A DNA stretch of 64,000 nucleotides from CAYNRE01 sp964399535 (lineage in GTDB: Bacteria; Planctomycetota; Planctomycetia; Pirellulales; CAYNRE01): contig CAYNRE010000070.1 in assembly GCA_964399535.1 (NCBI GenBank), forward strand, positions 62,001 to 126,000, written 5' to 3'. Under the pieces are notes generated by a model. That model was not told where the DNA came from, searched no databases, and was given only the letters and a program-made list of their open reading frames with translations. Position 1 is the stretch's first letter; each line of letters begins with the position of its first letter. Of the stretch, positions 47,501 through 55,038 are shown piece by piece. The position numbers were made by a program, and so were the translations under genes.

Positions 47501-49054
47501 CACGCCGAACCGATCAACGAAGCGGTGCGCCAGTTCGCCTTGGCCCAGGCCTACGAAATGCTCGGGGAAGACCAGCCGTGCCGGACCCATTATCTCGAAG
47601 CCATCGAGCTGGGCCCCGGCAACCCCACGGTGCAGCGGGCCGCGGCCGAGTTCTTCCAGCCCCGCGATGTTTCGCTGGCCCTCGGCTGCTGGCGGCGCGT
47701 GGTAGAGGCCGGGCCCACCTCGCGGCTGGCCCGGCAGGCACTGATCGAGCTGCTCCTGACTCAACCGGGTGATTCCTCCTGGCGCGAGGCCTGGAATCTG
47801 TGGGAGCAAGCCGCCGGCCGCTCAAAGCGGAAACCGGAAGACCTGCGGTTGGCCGTTCGGATTCTGCTGCGGCGCAATACCGCTGCCCAGCGGCGGCAGG
47901 CGCGCGAAATGCTCGAGCAGCTCCGCTCGCTCAACGGCGACTTTACCAATGACGACCGCTTCCTGCTCGCCCGGTTGGCCCTGAGCGAGGGCCGCGCCGA
48001 TCTGGCCGAGAACCATTTTCGCGACCTGATCGCCCAGCCCGACACGCTCCCCGCCTATTGGTTGGCCTATGGCGAATTCCTGCTCGGGCAAGAGCGGCCG
48101 ATCGACGCCGCGGCTTGCGTCGAGCAGCTCACCAGCCGTGGCCAGCGGTCGCTCGAGATACTGGTGCTCGCCGCGCGCTGCCAGCGGGCCTTGGGTCAAT
48201 CGGACCAAGTGGCGCCGGCCGTGGACAACTGGTTTGCCGACGGGGCTTCCGCGGCCTCCTTTGCGTCGCTGGCCGATCAGTACCAGGCCAAGGCCGAGGT
48301 CTACGCCGCCGCGGGTCTGGGTGCCGAGGCCGAGCAATGGTATCGCAAGGCGAGCGGGCTCGACCCGGCGCGTTTCGCGCCGCTGGCCCAGTTTCTCTCC
48401 CGCCAGGCGCGCATCGGCGAATCGATCGAGGTGTGCCTTCAGGCGAGTGCCCAGGGCCACACGCTGCCCGCCGCGCTGCTGGCCGTTCAAATGATCGCCG
48501 AGCGCGGAGCCACGCCGACCGAACTCGTCGAGATCGAACCTCTCGTTGAGCGAGCCCTGGCCGAGCACGCCGGCGCCCCGGAACTGCTCTACCAGGTGGG
48601 CACGCTCCGCTTCATCCAGGGCCGCGCCGACGAGGCCGAGTCGCTGCTCCGCCGCGTGCTCGCCGCCCGGCCCGACAATATTCCGGCGCTCAGCAACCTG
48701 GCGATGCTGGTCTCGCAGCGGCTCGAACAGTGCCCGGAAGCCTTGGGGCTGATTCAACGGGCGATCGAGGTAGGCGGCCCTCAGGAAGAATTGCTCGATA
48801 CATTGGCGGTGTTGCAATTGCGGCTGGGAGAACCCCAGCAGGCCCGGCTGTTGCTCGAACAAATCGTGGCCAGCCCCTCGGCCGCCCCCACCTGGTGGAT
48901 GCACCTGGCCCAGGCTCAGCGCAGCGCCGGCGACCTTCCCGCGGCAATCGCTTCGCTTCGCACCGCGCACGAACGAGGTATTCATTCCGCGGTCCTGGTT
49001 CCCGCCGAGCGCGAAATGCTCGCCCGGCTCGACCGCGAGCTGCGCCCCGAGTAG
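44591..49054 (+). CDS. Large membrane-anchored TPR protein
   Basis: A 1487-residue protein: a basic N-terminus (about 1-72), one membrane helix (about 76-94), and more than 1300 residues of tandem helical repeats with TPR spacing, for example AAIYTRALSANPAVWPARISG and EAESLLRRVLAARPDNIPALSNLAMLV. No enzyme motif is evident. It starts 45 bases after the giant LEPR-XLL gene on the same strand, so co-transcription is likely. Size and topology recall the PEP-CTERM-system TPR protein PrsT, but this one lacks a lipobox and the resemblance is only architectural. A scaffold for export or assembly of the surface protein is a reasonable inference. Confidence 0.85.
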   Translation: MSSGKPPHQPRSSERRRASRRAGGYSTGAAPHARRWSLQRLRQRLRRLSKRIDRLPGDQHHLKLARWRTNRRLIIRSLAAACVLAIVLALWRQWMIHRFAHQLWGQAETAAEGGEFAQAAGLAYRALGFDQLPAESRVKMLEWYYQAARSPQDFARLGRLCRAALRDLSDHQALSQLAAEAALRAEQPGQAAVQAEYMLAKWPHHPPATRVLVLARYALAVQLGPAAIREVEELGREALERNPDDIELAVALATMYRSRALDEPEIRRAAQADAVMRRLCASPQAGAAAYLARFKYRRIYGLAGAGDDVAAAKRLAPDDPEVIHAEASLALDRGDWELAAPAFQRLVELRPRDPRGYLGLGESAWLGAHYAEALRAWSEGIAQSKQVQLLLYERVAEAELRLGRVAEARQSHRQARELARQSVERMNPAEWIQVRSALDILEARLEAAEGKHELAAAIYTRALSANPAVWPARISGRQQANLLGELADCYRAMGDIDLAAGTLDEVRRLEPTRLSSYLNAAAAWEAAGNLAAAAERAEQAANVDPTNPATWLLLARLELRRLRELPASERKPEAFQQALAQARAHAADAATCAVLESDLSELLGNSDLAQNQLETQLAQEPQNATLLEALALLHAKHGRRQPAEQYVARHAALAGLELRTAVLRATVLLHCGDHDEARQWLDANDSSDQATDSGSRRFESAQLAIRAGNLDEARERLRQLLAVQPSTRAYRLLAQLAIEERDWGEVAACETQLRRLEGSEGTLWRYLRALRLLESSASPAPAEIQEAGQLAERIQTQRHTWAAGHVLSAMWSERNLDWNAAVDAYQTAVELGERRPSVLGQLLKLLVEQGRYGEAGRYADLISALDDPTATGIGQETDELLLNVALRQRQLDRALELARKHNEREPNSALSWLWLAEPLLLAGQVDEAQTAVRRAVILAPNDHRCWAGLIRFFARTGQMSEIRLTIDSLLHAEPINEAVRQFALAQAYEMLGEDQPCRTHYLEAIELGPGNPTVQRAAAEFFQPRDVSLALGCWRRVVEAGPTSRLARQALIELLLTQPGDSSWREAWNLWEQAAGRSKRKPEDLRLAVRILLRRNTAAQRRQAREMLEQLRSLNGDFTNDDRFLLARLALSEGRADLAENHFRDLIAQPDTLPAYWLAYGEFLLGQERPIDAAACVEQLTSRGQRSLEILVLAARCQRALGQSDQVAPAVDNWFADGASAASFASLADQYQAKAEVYAAAGLGAEAEQWYRKASGLDPARFAPLAQFLSRQARIGESIEVCLQASAQGHTLPAALLAVQMIAERGATPTELVEIEPLVERALAEHAGAPELLYQVGTLRFIQGRADEAESLLRRVLAARPDNIPALSNLAMLVSQRLEQCPEALGLIQRAIEVGGPQEELLDTLAVLQLRLGEPQQARLLLEQIVASPSAAPTWWMHLAQAQRSAGDLPAAIASLRTAHERGIHSAVLVPAEREMLARLDRELRPE

Positions 49055-49080
49055 CCGCTCATCGGGCCAAAACGAAGCGG

Positions 49081-49112
49081 CCCGCGCGGAACCTGGGGAT
49101 GTTCCGCACGGG
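49081..49112. terminator. Hairpin between convergent genes
   Basis: Twelve-base arms (CCCGCGCGGAAC and GTTCCGCACGGG, one mismatch) around an 8-base loop separate the TPR and DUF1559 genes. There is no T-tract; terminator role inferred from position and stability. Confidence 0.5.
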
Positions 49113-49162
49113 CTCGCCCCTTCGAGGCCGGACGCAGACCGCGACCTGCCGCGAAGCGCGGT

Positions 49163-50251
49163 TTAGTTCACATTCGGCTGAGTAATCGTTTCGGCCTTGT
49201 TCCGCGTGATCAATGCCGCGTAGATCTGGATGCTGACCGACTCCGAGATCAACCTGGCCGAAGCATCGCCGAACAGGATGTTGGCGCCCCCCGGGTGAAA
49301 GGCATAGGTCTCGCTGCTCCCGTCGGTGTTCAGCGGCGGCGTGTAGTTGGCGTCGGGGTAGGGCTTCGAGGCCATGTCGGCGCCGTTGGTGCAGTTCAGC
49401 GGGCAGGGGCCGAAGATATCGCTACCGTCGAGCTTCGAGCCCTTCAGCTCGAAATCGCTGGCCGGACGGCACCAGCCACCGCCTTGCACATACGAGCCCG
49501 GTTGCCCGGGCGCCGTGGGCAAGTCGCCGATTTGCTTGCCCCGGCGATACACGTAGGGGCGCCCCGCGCTTTCGGCCACCATCAAGGTGTTCGACAATCC
49601 GTCGGTCACGTCGGCAAACCGCACGTCGGCATTCTTTTCCAGCATCCCTCGGCCCGCCGTATCGAGCGGAATCAACCCCAAGCCGGCCGGATTGGTCGAG
49701 GTGACCGGCTCCAGGGTCTTGCTCACCCCCACGATCGGCGAGTAGTCCGTGGCTTTGCACACCGTGGGCGACCATCCGGTACTCCAGGCGGCCGTCTGCG
49801 GGTCGCCATCGAGCCGTTCGGGCCGGGGCGACGAAGGGCAGAGCACCACCGGCAGCGTGGTCTTTACCAACAGCGCGTTGGAATACTGCTGATCGACCGG
49901 GTCGCTCGGGTTGATGATGTCGGGGTTCGACCAGGTCTTGGTTTTGTCCAGCCGGTCGTACAGGGCCTGCTGTTCAAAGTACGGCAGCATGTACGTGAGC
50001 CAGGCAATGCGCGGGGCATTGGTCACCCCCGAAGGACGGCGGCTTACCGGCACTAGCCCTCGCGTATCGTGAAAGTTGTGGATGGCAATGCCGAGCTGCC
50101 GCATCTTGTTGAGGCACGAGCTGCGCCGGGCCGCCTCGCGGGCCGCCTGCACGGCCGGCAAGAGCAGCGCGATCAAGATGCCGATAATGGCAATCACCAC
50201 TAAGAGTTCCACCAGGGTGAAACCTGGACGAAGCGAGCGACGAATTCTCAT
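49163..50251 (-). CDS. DUF1559 pseudopilin-like protein
   Basis: A 362-residue protein with a type IV prepilin-like N-terminus: a basic leader, then GFTLVELLVVIAIIGILIALLLPAVQAAREAARRSSC, with the expected Gly before Phe for prepilin peptidase and Glu at position +5. The DUF1559 domain follows, and the C-terminal HPGGANILFGDASARLI motif is standard for the family. Planctomycete genomes encode many of these; their function is unknown. It is 6 bases downstream of the lipoprotein gene and shares its transcript, which appears to start at a sigma-54 promoter. Confidence 0.93.
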   Translation of the reverse strand: MRIRRSLRPGFTLVELLVVIAIIGILIALLLPAVQAAREAARRSSCLNKMRQLGIAIHNFHDTRGLVPVSRRPSGVTNAPRIAWLTYMLPYFEQQALYDRLDKTKTWSNPDIINPSDPVDQQYSNALLVKTTLPVVLCPSSPRPERLDGDPQTAAWSTGWSPTVCKATDYSPIVGVSKTLEPVTSTNPAGLGLIPLDTAGRGMLEKNADVRFADVTDGLSNTLMVAESAGRPYVYRRGKQIGDLPTAPGQPGSYVQGGGWCRPASDFELKGSKLDGSDIFGPCPLNCTNGADMASKPYPDANYTPPLNTDGSSETYAFHPGGANILFGDASARLISESVSIQIYAALITRNKAETITQPNVN

Positions 50252-50257
50252 GACTTT

Positions 50258-50902
50258 CTACTCCGCAAGTTCGGGGTTGATGGGCGCCAACGTCCGTGTG
50301 GGCGCGCCAGCCCACCCGGCAATCTGAATCTCGGGTACGCGGTTCTCGCCGGTGGGGGCCACCTTGGCCCGCACCTGAGACTGCCTGGGATCGCTAAAAT
50401 TCGGGGGAATCAGGTTCGGGCCGACCAGCTTGTCGCCGCTGCCGTCAGGGGCATCGACAAGCTGTTGCCATACCACGGTCACGACATAATCCCCTTCCGG
50501 GGCACCGTCGCCGTTTTCGTACGTGGTCAGTTCATAGGTCCCGTCGGCCTGGACTCGGCCCGAGGGGTTGGGGGTTTGATCGTTGGCCCGCGTGGCCGGG
50601 TGAAACAGCACCAGGGCGTTTTCCGGAAAGCGCCCTTCATGGGTCACCGTGCCCGACACGCGGTAAACCGGCACCCGTTCGACGCTGCTGCCGCCGCTGC
50701 AGCCGGTAAGCAGCAGGCCGAGCATCACCGCCATCAGCACCGACAGCTCGACGAATCCGGCCGAAGCACGCTGCTCGCGGCGTGGCGACCTGAGCGGCGG
50801 GGTCGCCGACACCGGCCGAGGACACGCCGCCCCGGCCCCGCAGTCTTGCGGCCAGCGGCCGATGCGAGGGTAAGTCTGGGTGGAATGAGCTTTCGTGCGC
50901 AC
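50258..50902 (-). CDS. Lipoprotein with transthyretin-like beta domain
   Basis: 214 residues from a GTG with AGGAGG 7 bases before it. The lipobox LLLTGC lies unusually far in (Cys at about residue 70), after a Pro/Arg-rich stretch. An internal Met shortly before the lipobox could be an alternative start. The mature part (YRVSGTVTHEGRFPENALVLFHPA, DGTYELTTYENGDGAPEGDYVVTVVW) matches the small carboxypeptidase-regulatory-like planctomycete lipoproteins that commonly sit beside DUF1559 genes. Probably an envelope partner of the pseudopilin-like protein. A longer frame upstream runs over a separate small gene and a promoter and is rejected. Confidence 0.8.
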   Translation of the reverse strand: MRTKAHSTQTYPRIGRWPQDCGAGAACPRPVSATPPLRSPRREQRASAGFVELSVLMAVMLGLLLTGCSGGSSVERVPVYRVSGTVTHEGRFPENALVLFHPATRANDQTPNPSGRVQADGTYELTTYENGDGAPEGDYVVTVVWQQLVDAPDGSGDKLVGPNLIPPNFSDPRQSQVRAKVAPTGENRVPEIQIAGWAGAPTRTLAPINPELAE

Positions 50903-50909
50903 GTTCGGT

Positions 50910-50915
50910 CCTCCT
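50910..50915 (-). promoter_or_regulatory. Shine-Dalgarno that fixes the lipoprotein start
   Basis: A perfect AGGAGG on the minus strand, 7 bases before the GTG. It is the strongest ribosome site in the region and decides between several in-frame starts. Confidence 0.7.
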
Positions 50916-50994
50916 CTTAATCGACGGTGTCGCGCGGCTTCGACCGCGCGACCGATCACACGCTCTGAATTGCCCGCGTTTCCGCCAGTAGCCT

Positions 50995-51198
50995 TCAGTA
51001 CGGCTTCGACGACTGAGCGCGCTCTACCCAAGGAGCCAACGCCGCGCGGCCGAGCGCCGCACCGGCCGCTGGGCCCGGCAGTGTCTCGGCCTCGGCTTCG
51101 CGGGCGGTGCCCAGCCGGCCCCCTGGCTCCTGAATCGCTGCTGAGTCGGCTTCGCCCGCGGGGGCTGACCATCGCCACCAGTTGCTTGCTTGCGCCAT
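50995..51198 (-). CDS. Small ORF behind a sigma-54 promoter
   Basis: A 67-codon ORF with ATG preceded by AAGGGA at 7 bases, about 39 bases downstream of the start site predicted from a perfect sigma-54 promoter. The product begins MAQASNWWRWSAP and is otherwise Ala/Glu/Gly-rich with no membrane segment. I do not recognise a family. Promoter spacing and ribosome site support it; composition alone would not. It lies 92 bases upstream of the lipoprotein gene and is probably the first gene of that transcript. Confidence 0.4.
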   Translation of the reverse strand: MAQASNWWRWSAPAGEADSAAIQEPGGRLGTAREAEAETLPGPAAGAALGRAALAPWVERAQSSKPY

Positions 51199-51594
51199 GG
51201 CTGCGTCCCTTGAATTCGGGGGCCATCGAAGGTTTCCATTTCTCTAAGCAACCACCGTGCCAGTTGGAAAAACAGGAAGAAAAGAGCCTGATCGGTGGTG
51301 TTTCGCCCATTCGCAAACGCAGTCCGTTAAATGCAACGGACCTCGGCCCTTCAGACGCCAGCAAGTGTTCTGGCTCCGCGCCTGGTGACGGGGCCTTGGC
51401 GGCGCCGGCCGCGGTGGCTCAGCGGCTGACAAGCAACCGGGGGGCCGAGGTCGGCGGGCAGCCTGCCGGCGAAGCGCACGCCGAGCATGACTGTGCCAGC
51501 AGCAGTTGCGTGGCGAAGCCGGCCATTGGGCGGCGGCCGGTTTGCGATCGGCCCCAGATCGGTCGCGGCGGGGTCTGCGCTGGCTAGGCCGCGA
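51199..51594. other. Intergenic region with sigma-54 promoter
   Basis: Apart from the sigma-54 promoter I see no gene. Open frames here on both strands have shadow-like composition. Activator sites for the promoter should lie in the 100-200 bases beyond it, but I could not pick a clear repeat. Confidence 0.45.
51246..51262 (-). promoter_or_regulatory. Perfect sigma-54 promoter
   Basis: The minus strand reads TGGCACGGTGGTTGCTT, matching TGGCACG-N4-TTGCW in full, with GG and GC ten bases apart. The predicted start site is near 51237, ahead of the 67-codon ORF, the lipoprotein gene and the DUF1559 gene. Confidence 0.75.
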
Positions 51595-51786
51595 CTACGA
51601 GCGATCGCCCCGGCACAGGCGGTGCCGCTCGGTCCGATCGATTTGGACGACGACGCCGTCTTACACCACCACCACAATCTGGCCGAACTGCAGTGTCGCC
51701 AGAGCACGCTCGATTTCCTGCAGCGCCGCTCCGTGCCGCGTGTTGGGCAAACTGGCCGAGCACGAATCGTTCGTCTCGTCGGTCAT
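51595..51786 (-). pseudogene. yezD-like (DUF2292) gene interrupted by a stop codon
   Basis: The frame starts with ATG after AAGGGAA and reads MTDETNDSCSASL, then ALATLQFGQIVVVV, a TAA at codon 42 (51661-51663), then DGVVVQIDRTERHRL to a natural TAG. Joined, the 63-codon product matches the YezD/DUF2292 family, where a residue such as Gln normally occupies the stop position (VQDG). One C-to-T change from CAA would explain it. The gene lies directly downstream of the sulfate ABC genes; yezD-like genes are often found near sulfur-assimilation genes. It may be a fresh pseudogene or a sequencing error; readthrough is less likely. Confidence 0.72.
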
Positions 51787-51903
51787 CGCGCGTTCCCTTG
51801 TAGCCCCCCCAAGCTTGGCTCAGCGGAATCCCGGCGCCGGCGATTCGCCGTGCCGGCACGTCCGCGGGCAAAGCCGTGCCATGGGAGCGATTCAACACTC
51901 GGG

Positions 51904-52974
51904 TCAAATCGAATACTCAGGCTCGTTTTCGGGCACGAACACTCGAACTCGTCTCGGCGCCACGTAGACCGTATCGCCGGAAGCCAGTTCCAGCTCGCTG
52001 CATCGCTCGGAGCTGATTTCAGCCAACACCGAGTGGCCTAGCTGCGGCACGGCCAGCGCCACCTTGGCCAGGCTGCCCGAGCGGCTGATGCGCTCGACGC
52101 GTGCCCTCAGGCTCGCCGTGCCATTGGCCGCGCGCTGAATCTCTAACTCGTGGGGGCGCACAAAAACCTGGGCTGCCCGCTGCTGCGAGTGCTGGTAGTC
52201 GGGGTATTCCACTTCCATTCCGGCCCAACGAGCCCAGCCCTGTTGCACCACTGCCTGAAACACGTTGACTTGTCCGAGAAAATCGAGCACGAACGGGTTG
52301 GCAGGGTGATCGAAAATCTCCTGCGGAGCCCCCTCTTGTTCGATCTTTCCGCCGCGCATGATGACGACCCGGTCGGCCACCTCGAAGGCTTCCTCCTGGT
52401 CGTGGGTAACAAACACGCTGGTCATGTGAATTTCGTCGTGCAAGCGGCGCAGCCACTGGCGCAGCTCGACCCGCACCTTGGCATCGAGCGCTCCGAAGGG
52501 TTCGTCGAGCAAAAGCACCCGGGGCTGAATGGCCAGGGCCCGCGCCAAGGCCACCCGCTGGCGCTGTCCTCCGGAGAGCTGAGCGGGATAGCGCCGCTCC
52601 AGCCCCTCGAGCCGAACCAGGTGCAACAGTTCGCGCACTCGGGACGCAATCTCGGCGCGGGGACGGCGCCGTACGCGCAAGCCAAACGCCACGTTCTCAA
52701 ACACGTTCATGTGCCGGAACAAGGCGTAGTGCTGAAAGACAAAGCCCACGTTCCGGTCCCGGGCAGGCTGAGCGGTTACGTCCTGGTCTTGATAGCGCAC
52801 CTGTCCGCTGTCGGCCGTTTCCAGCCCCGCGATGATCCGCAGGAGCGTGGTTTTCCCCGACCCCGAAGGCCCGAGCAGGGCCAACAATCGACCCGAGGGA
52901 ACGTCCAGGTTTACCTGGTCGAGCGCCTGGAACCCTCCGAAGGCTTTTGATACTCCGCGCACGCTAATGCTCAT
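51904..52974 (-). CDS. cysA: Sulfate/thiosulfate ABC transporter ATPase
   Basis: 356 residues: an ABC domain with Walker A GPSGSGKT (35-42), Q-loop VFQHYALF, signature LSGGQRQRVALARAL, Walker B LLLDEPFGALDAK and H-loop VTHDQEEA, then a C-terminal regulatory (TOBE-like) region with VFVRPHELEI. The sequence is close to the CysA type, and the neighbouring CysW, CysT and sulfate-binding proteins settle the substrate class. The start overlaps the cysW stop as ATGA. Confidence 0.95.
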   Translation of the reverse strand: MSISVRGVSKAFGGFQALDQVNLDVPSGRLLALLGPSGSGKTTLLRIIAGLETADSGQVRYQDQDVTAQPARDRNVGFVFQHYALFRHMNVFENVAFGLRVRRRPRAEIASRVRELLHLVRLEGLERRYPAQLSGGQRQRVALARALAIQPRVLLLDEPFGALDAKVRVELRQWLRRLHDEIHMTSVFVTHDQEEAFEVADRVVIMRGGKIEQEGAPQEIFDHPANPFVLDFLGQVNVFQAVVQQGWARWAGMEVEYPDYQHSQQRAAQVFVRPHELEIQRAANGTASLRARVERISRSGSLAKVALAVPQLGHSVLAEISSERCSELELASGDTVYVAPRRVRVFVPENEPEYSI

Positions 52975-53876
52975 GCTTCACCCGCTTGAGAAACGGAGAG
53001 TTGCGCCGCCTCGGCCAGTTGCCGCCGGGTACGGCGCTCCAGGCTCACCTTCAGCACCAGCGTCACCAGCGCCAACAGGGTGAGCACCGAGGCCACGGCA
53101 AACGAACCCGGTGAGTTGTATTCCTGGAACAGTTTCTCGACCCGCAGCGGCATGGTGTCGGTGCGCCCCGCGATGTGGCCCGAAACCACGTACACCGCGC
53201 CGAATTCCCCCATCGCCCGGGCATTGCACAAGATCACGCCGTAGAGCAGCCCCCACTTAATATTGGGCAGCGTCACGAGCCAGAGCACTTGCCACCCGCG
53301 GGCCCCCAGGCTCACGGCGGCCACTTCTTCTTCGGCGCCGATCGCTTCCATCACCGGAATCAACTCGCGGGCCACGAACGGCAGGGTGACGAAGGCCGTG
53401 GCCAGAATCAGGCCCGGGGTGGCAAAAATAATCTTGATTTGGTGCTCGCGCAGCCAGGGCCCCAGATAGCCCTGCATGCCGAAGAGCAAGACGATCATCA
53501 ACCCCGCCACGACCGGCGAGACGGAGAAGGGTAAGTCGATCAGCGTGATCAACAGAGTCCGGCCTGGAAAGCGAAACCGGGCAATGACCCAGGCCGCGGC
53601 CACGCCGAATACGATGTTCAGCACCACCGCGGTGGGGGCCACGATCAGCGTGAGCAGAATGGCATGTCGGGTATCGCGGTCGCCCACCAGGCTCTGCCAG
53701 TAGGCGCCCAGCCCACCGGCCAGCGCCTGGGAAAAGACATGAACCACGGGAATGACGATCAGCACTCCGATCACGGCCAAGGCGGCCGCTACCAGCGTAT
53801 AGCGCAGCCATGCCGGATCGCGCCGCGGATGGTCGCCGCGACGCCCGGCACTGCGGGTTGGCGGCGCGCTAGGCAT
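52971..53876 (-). CDS. cysW: Sulfate ABC transporter permease CysW
   Basis: 301 residues with six membrane segments and the EAA loop (GAEEEVAAVSLGARGWQVLWLVTLPNIKWGLLYG) that docks to the ATPase. An ATG with GGAG upstream was chosen; a GTG four codons earlier is an alternative. It overlaps the end of cysT by a few bases and the start of cysA by ATGA, so translation is coupled. It forms the membrane channel with CysT. Confidence 0.94.
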   Translation of the reverse strand: MPSAPPTRSAGRRGDHPRRDPAWLRYTLVAAALAVIGVLIVIPVVHVFSQALAGGLGAYWQSLVGDRDTRHAILLTLIVAPTAVVLNIVFGVAAAWVIARFRFPGRTLLITLIDLPFSVSPVVAGLMIVLLFGMQGYLGPWLREHQIKIIFATPGLILATAFVTLPFVARELIPVMEAIGAEEEVAAVSLGARGWQVLWLVTLPNIKWGLLYGVILCNARAMGEFGAVYVVSGHIAGRTDTMPLRVEKLFQEYNSPGSFAVASVLTLLALVTLVLKVSLERRTRRQLAEAAQLSVSQAGEA

Positions 53877-54693
53877 GATGCCGGGCACTCCATCGCTCGA
53901 GCAGGTTCACCACGACCAACATGGTGAACGACATCGCCAGCAACACCACGGCGATGGCCGTGGCTTCGGCCACGGCGAACTCTTCCAACTTGGCCACGAT
54001 CAGCACCGGGGCGATTTCGGTGCGAAAGGGCATGTTGCCGGAAACGAATACCACCGAGCCGTATTCACCCAGCGCCCTGGCCAGCGAGAGGGCAAAACCG
54101 GTAATCAGCGCGGGGGTCAACGTAGGCAAGATAATTCGCGCGAAAGTCTGCCGGCGAGAGGCCCCCAGCAGGAAGGCGGCTTCCTCGGTGTCGGCATCCA
54201 AGCTCTCCAAGACCGGCTGAATGGCCCGCACCACGAACGGCATGCCGATGAATACCAGCACCAGCACCACGGCCAACCGCGAGTAGGCTGCTTGAATGCC
54301 CAGCGGCACCAGGTACTGCCCCAGCCAGCCAGACTCGACGTATAAACTGGAGTACACCAGCCCCGCCACGGCGGTCGGCAGGGCGAAGGGCAGGTCGACC
54401 AGCGAATCGACCAGTTGCTTTCCGGGGAACTCGTACCGCACCTGTACCCAGGCGACCAGCAGCCCCAGGACCACGTTGATGGCCGCCGACACCAGCGAGG
54501 CCCCCAGCGTAAACTGGTAAGCCGCTTGGGCCCGCTCCGACCAGACAGCTCGCACGAACTGGTCGCCCGACAGGCTCGTGACTCGCGCCAGGCAGGCCGC
54601 CAACGGCACCACGAGCATCAGCGTCAGGTAGATCAGGGTCCAGCTCAAACTCAAGCGAAACCCGGGAAGCACCCGGCGGTTCAAGTCCGCCAT
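53869..54693 (-). CDS. cysT: Sulfate ABC transporter permease CysT
   Basis: 274 residues, six membrane segments, and the characteristic LVDLPFALPTAVAGLVYSSLY and EAA loop (DTEEAAFLLGASRRQTFARIILPTLTPALITG). It pairs with CysW. Its start overlaps the end of a 99-residue hypothetical ORF by 13 bases, so it is probably translationally coupled to it. Confidence 0.94.
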   Translation of the reverse strand: MADLNRRVLPGFRLSLSWTLIYLTLMLVVPLAACLARVTSLSGDQFVRAVWSERAQAAYQFTLGASLVSAAINVVLGLLVAWVQVRYEFPGKQLVDSLVDLPFALPTAVAGLVYSSLYVESGWLGQYLVPLGIQAAYSRLAVVLVLVFIGMPFVVRAIQPVLESLDADTEEAAFLLGASRRQTFARIILPTLTPALITGFALSLARALGEYGSVVFVSGNMPFRTEIAPVLIVAKLEEFAVAEATAIAVVLLAMSFTMLVVVNLLERWSARHHA

Positions 54694-54980
54694 GACAGCA
54701 GCTCCACCCGTAGCGAGGCCGGCCCTGACCGTCTGGGAGAATTCAGCACCGGCCGCGCTTCGGTGGCGCTGACCCGCTCGAGTTCACTCCGCAGGGCCTT
54801 CCAGATTCCGAGCTGCAGCTCTAGGAATCCGCCCGAGCGCCTTTCCACTGCGCCACCGTCCAGAACGCGGCGATAAGCCGCATCGGTCAACCGGGCCAGG
54901 TTTTCTTCAAACACCTCGTCGCGAACGTTCGACAGGCCAACCATGAGCACACCTTTGCGGTAGTTGAGAGCCTCGAGCAT
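54681..54980 (-). CDS. Small hypothetical protein inside the sulfate operon
   Basis: A 99-residue ORF between the binding-protein and cysT genes, overlapping the latter by 13 bases. It reads as a soluble, helical protein (YRKGVLMVGLSNVRDEVFEENLARLTDAAYRRVLDGGA, ELQLGIWKALRSELERV). The upstream part of the same frame (over the binding-protein gene) is Ser/Pro/Arg-rich shadow and was excluded. I do not recognise a family. Its position makes a role in sulfate uptake or its regulation plausible. Confidence 0.6.
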   Translation of the reverse strand: MLEALNYRKGVLMVGLSNVRDEVFEENLARLTDAAYRRVLDGGAVERRSGGFLELQLGIWKALRSELERVSATEARPVLNSPRRSGPASLRVELLSWRT

Positions 54981-55038
54981 GAACGGGCAGCTTTCCCTCG
55001 CCGGCTTCCACGGCGGGCGGCCAGCCCGGCGGCACGCC

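Noticed and set aside
50903..51364. N-terminal extension of the lipoprotein frame
   Set aside because: It overlaps the sigma-54 promoter and small ORF, and a perfect AGGAGG marks the GTG start instead.
51487..52041. Plus-strand ORF of 184 codons over the end of cysA and the yezD-like gene
   Set aside because: Antisense to two recognisable genes; His run and Arg-rich tail are shadow features.
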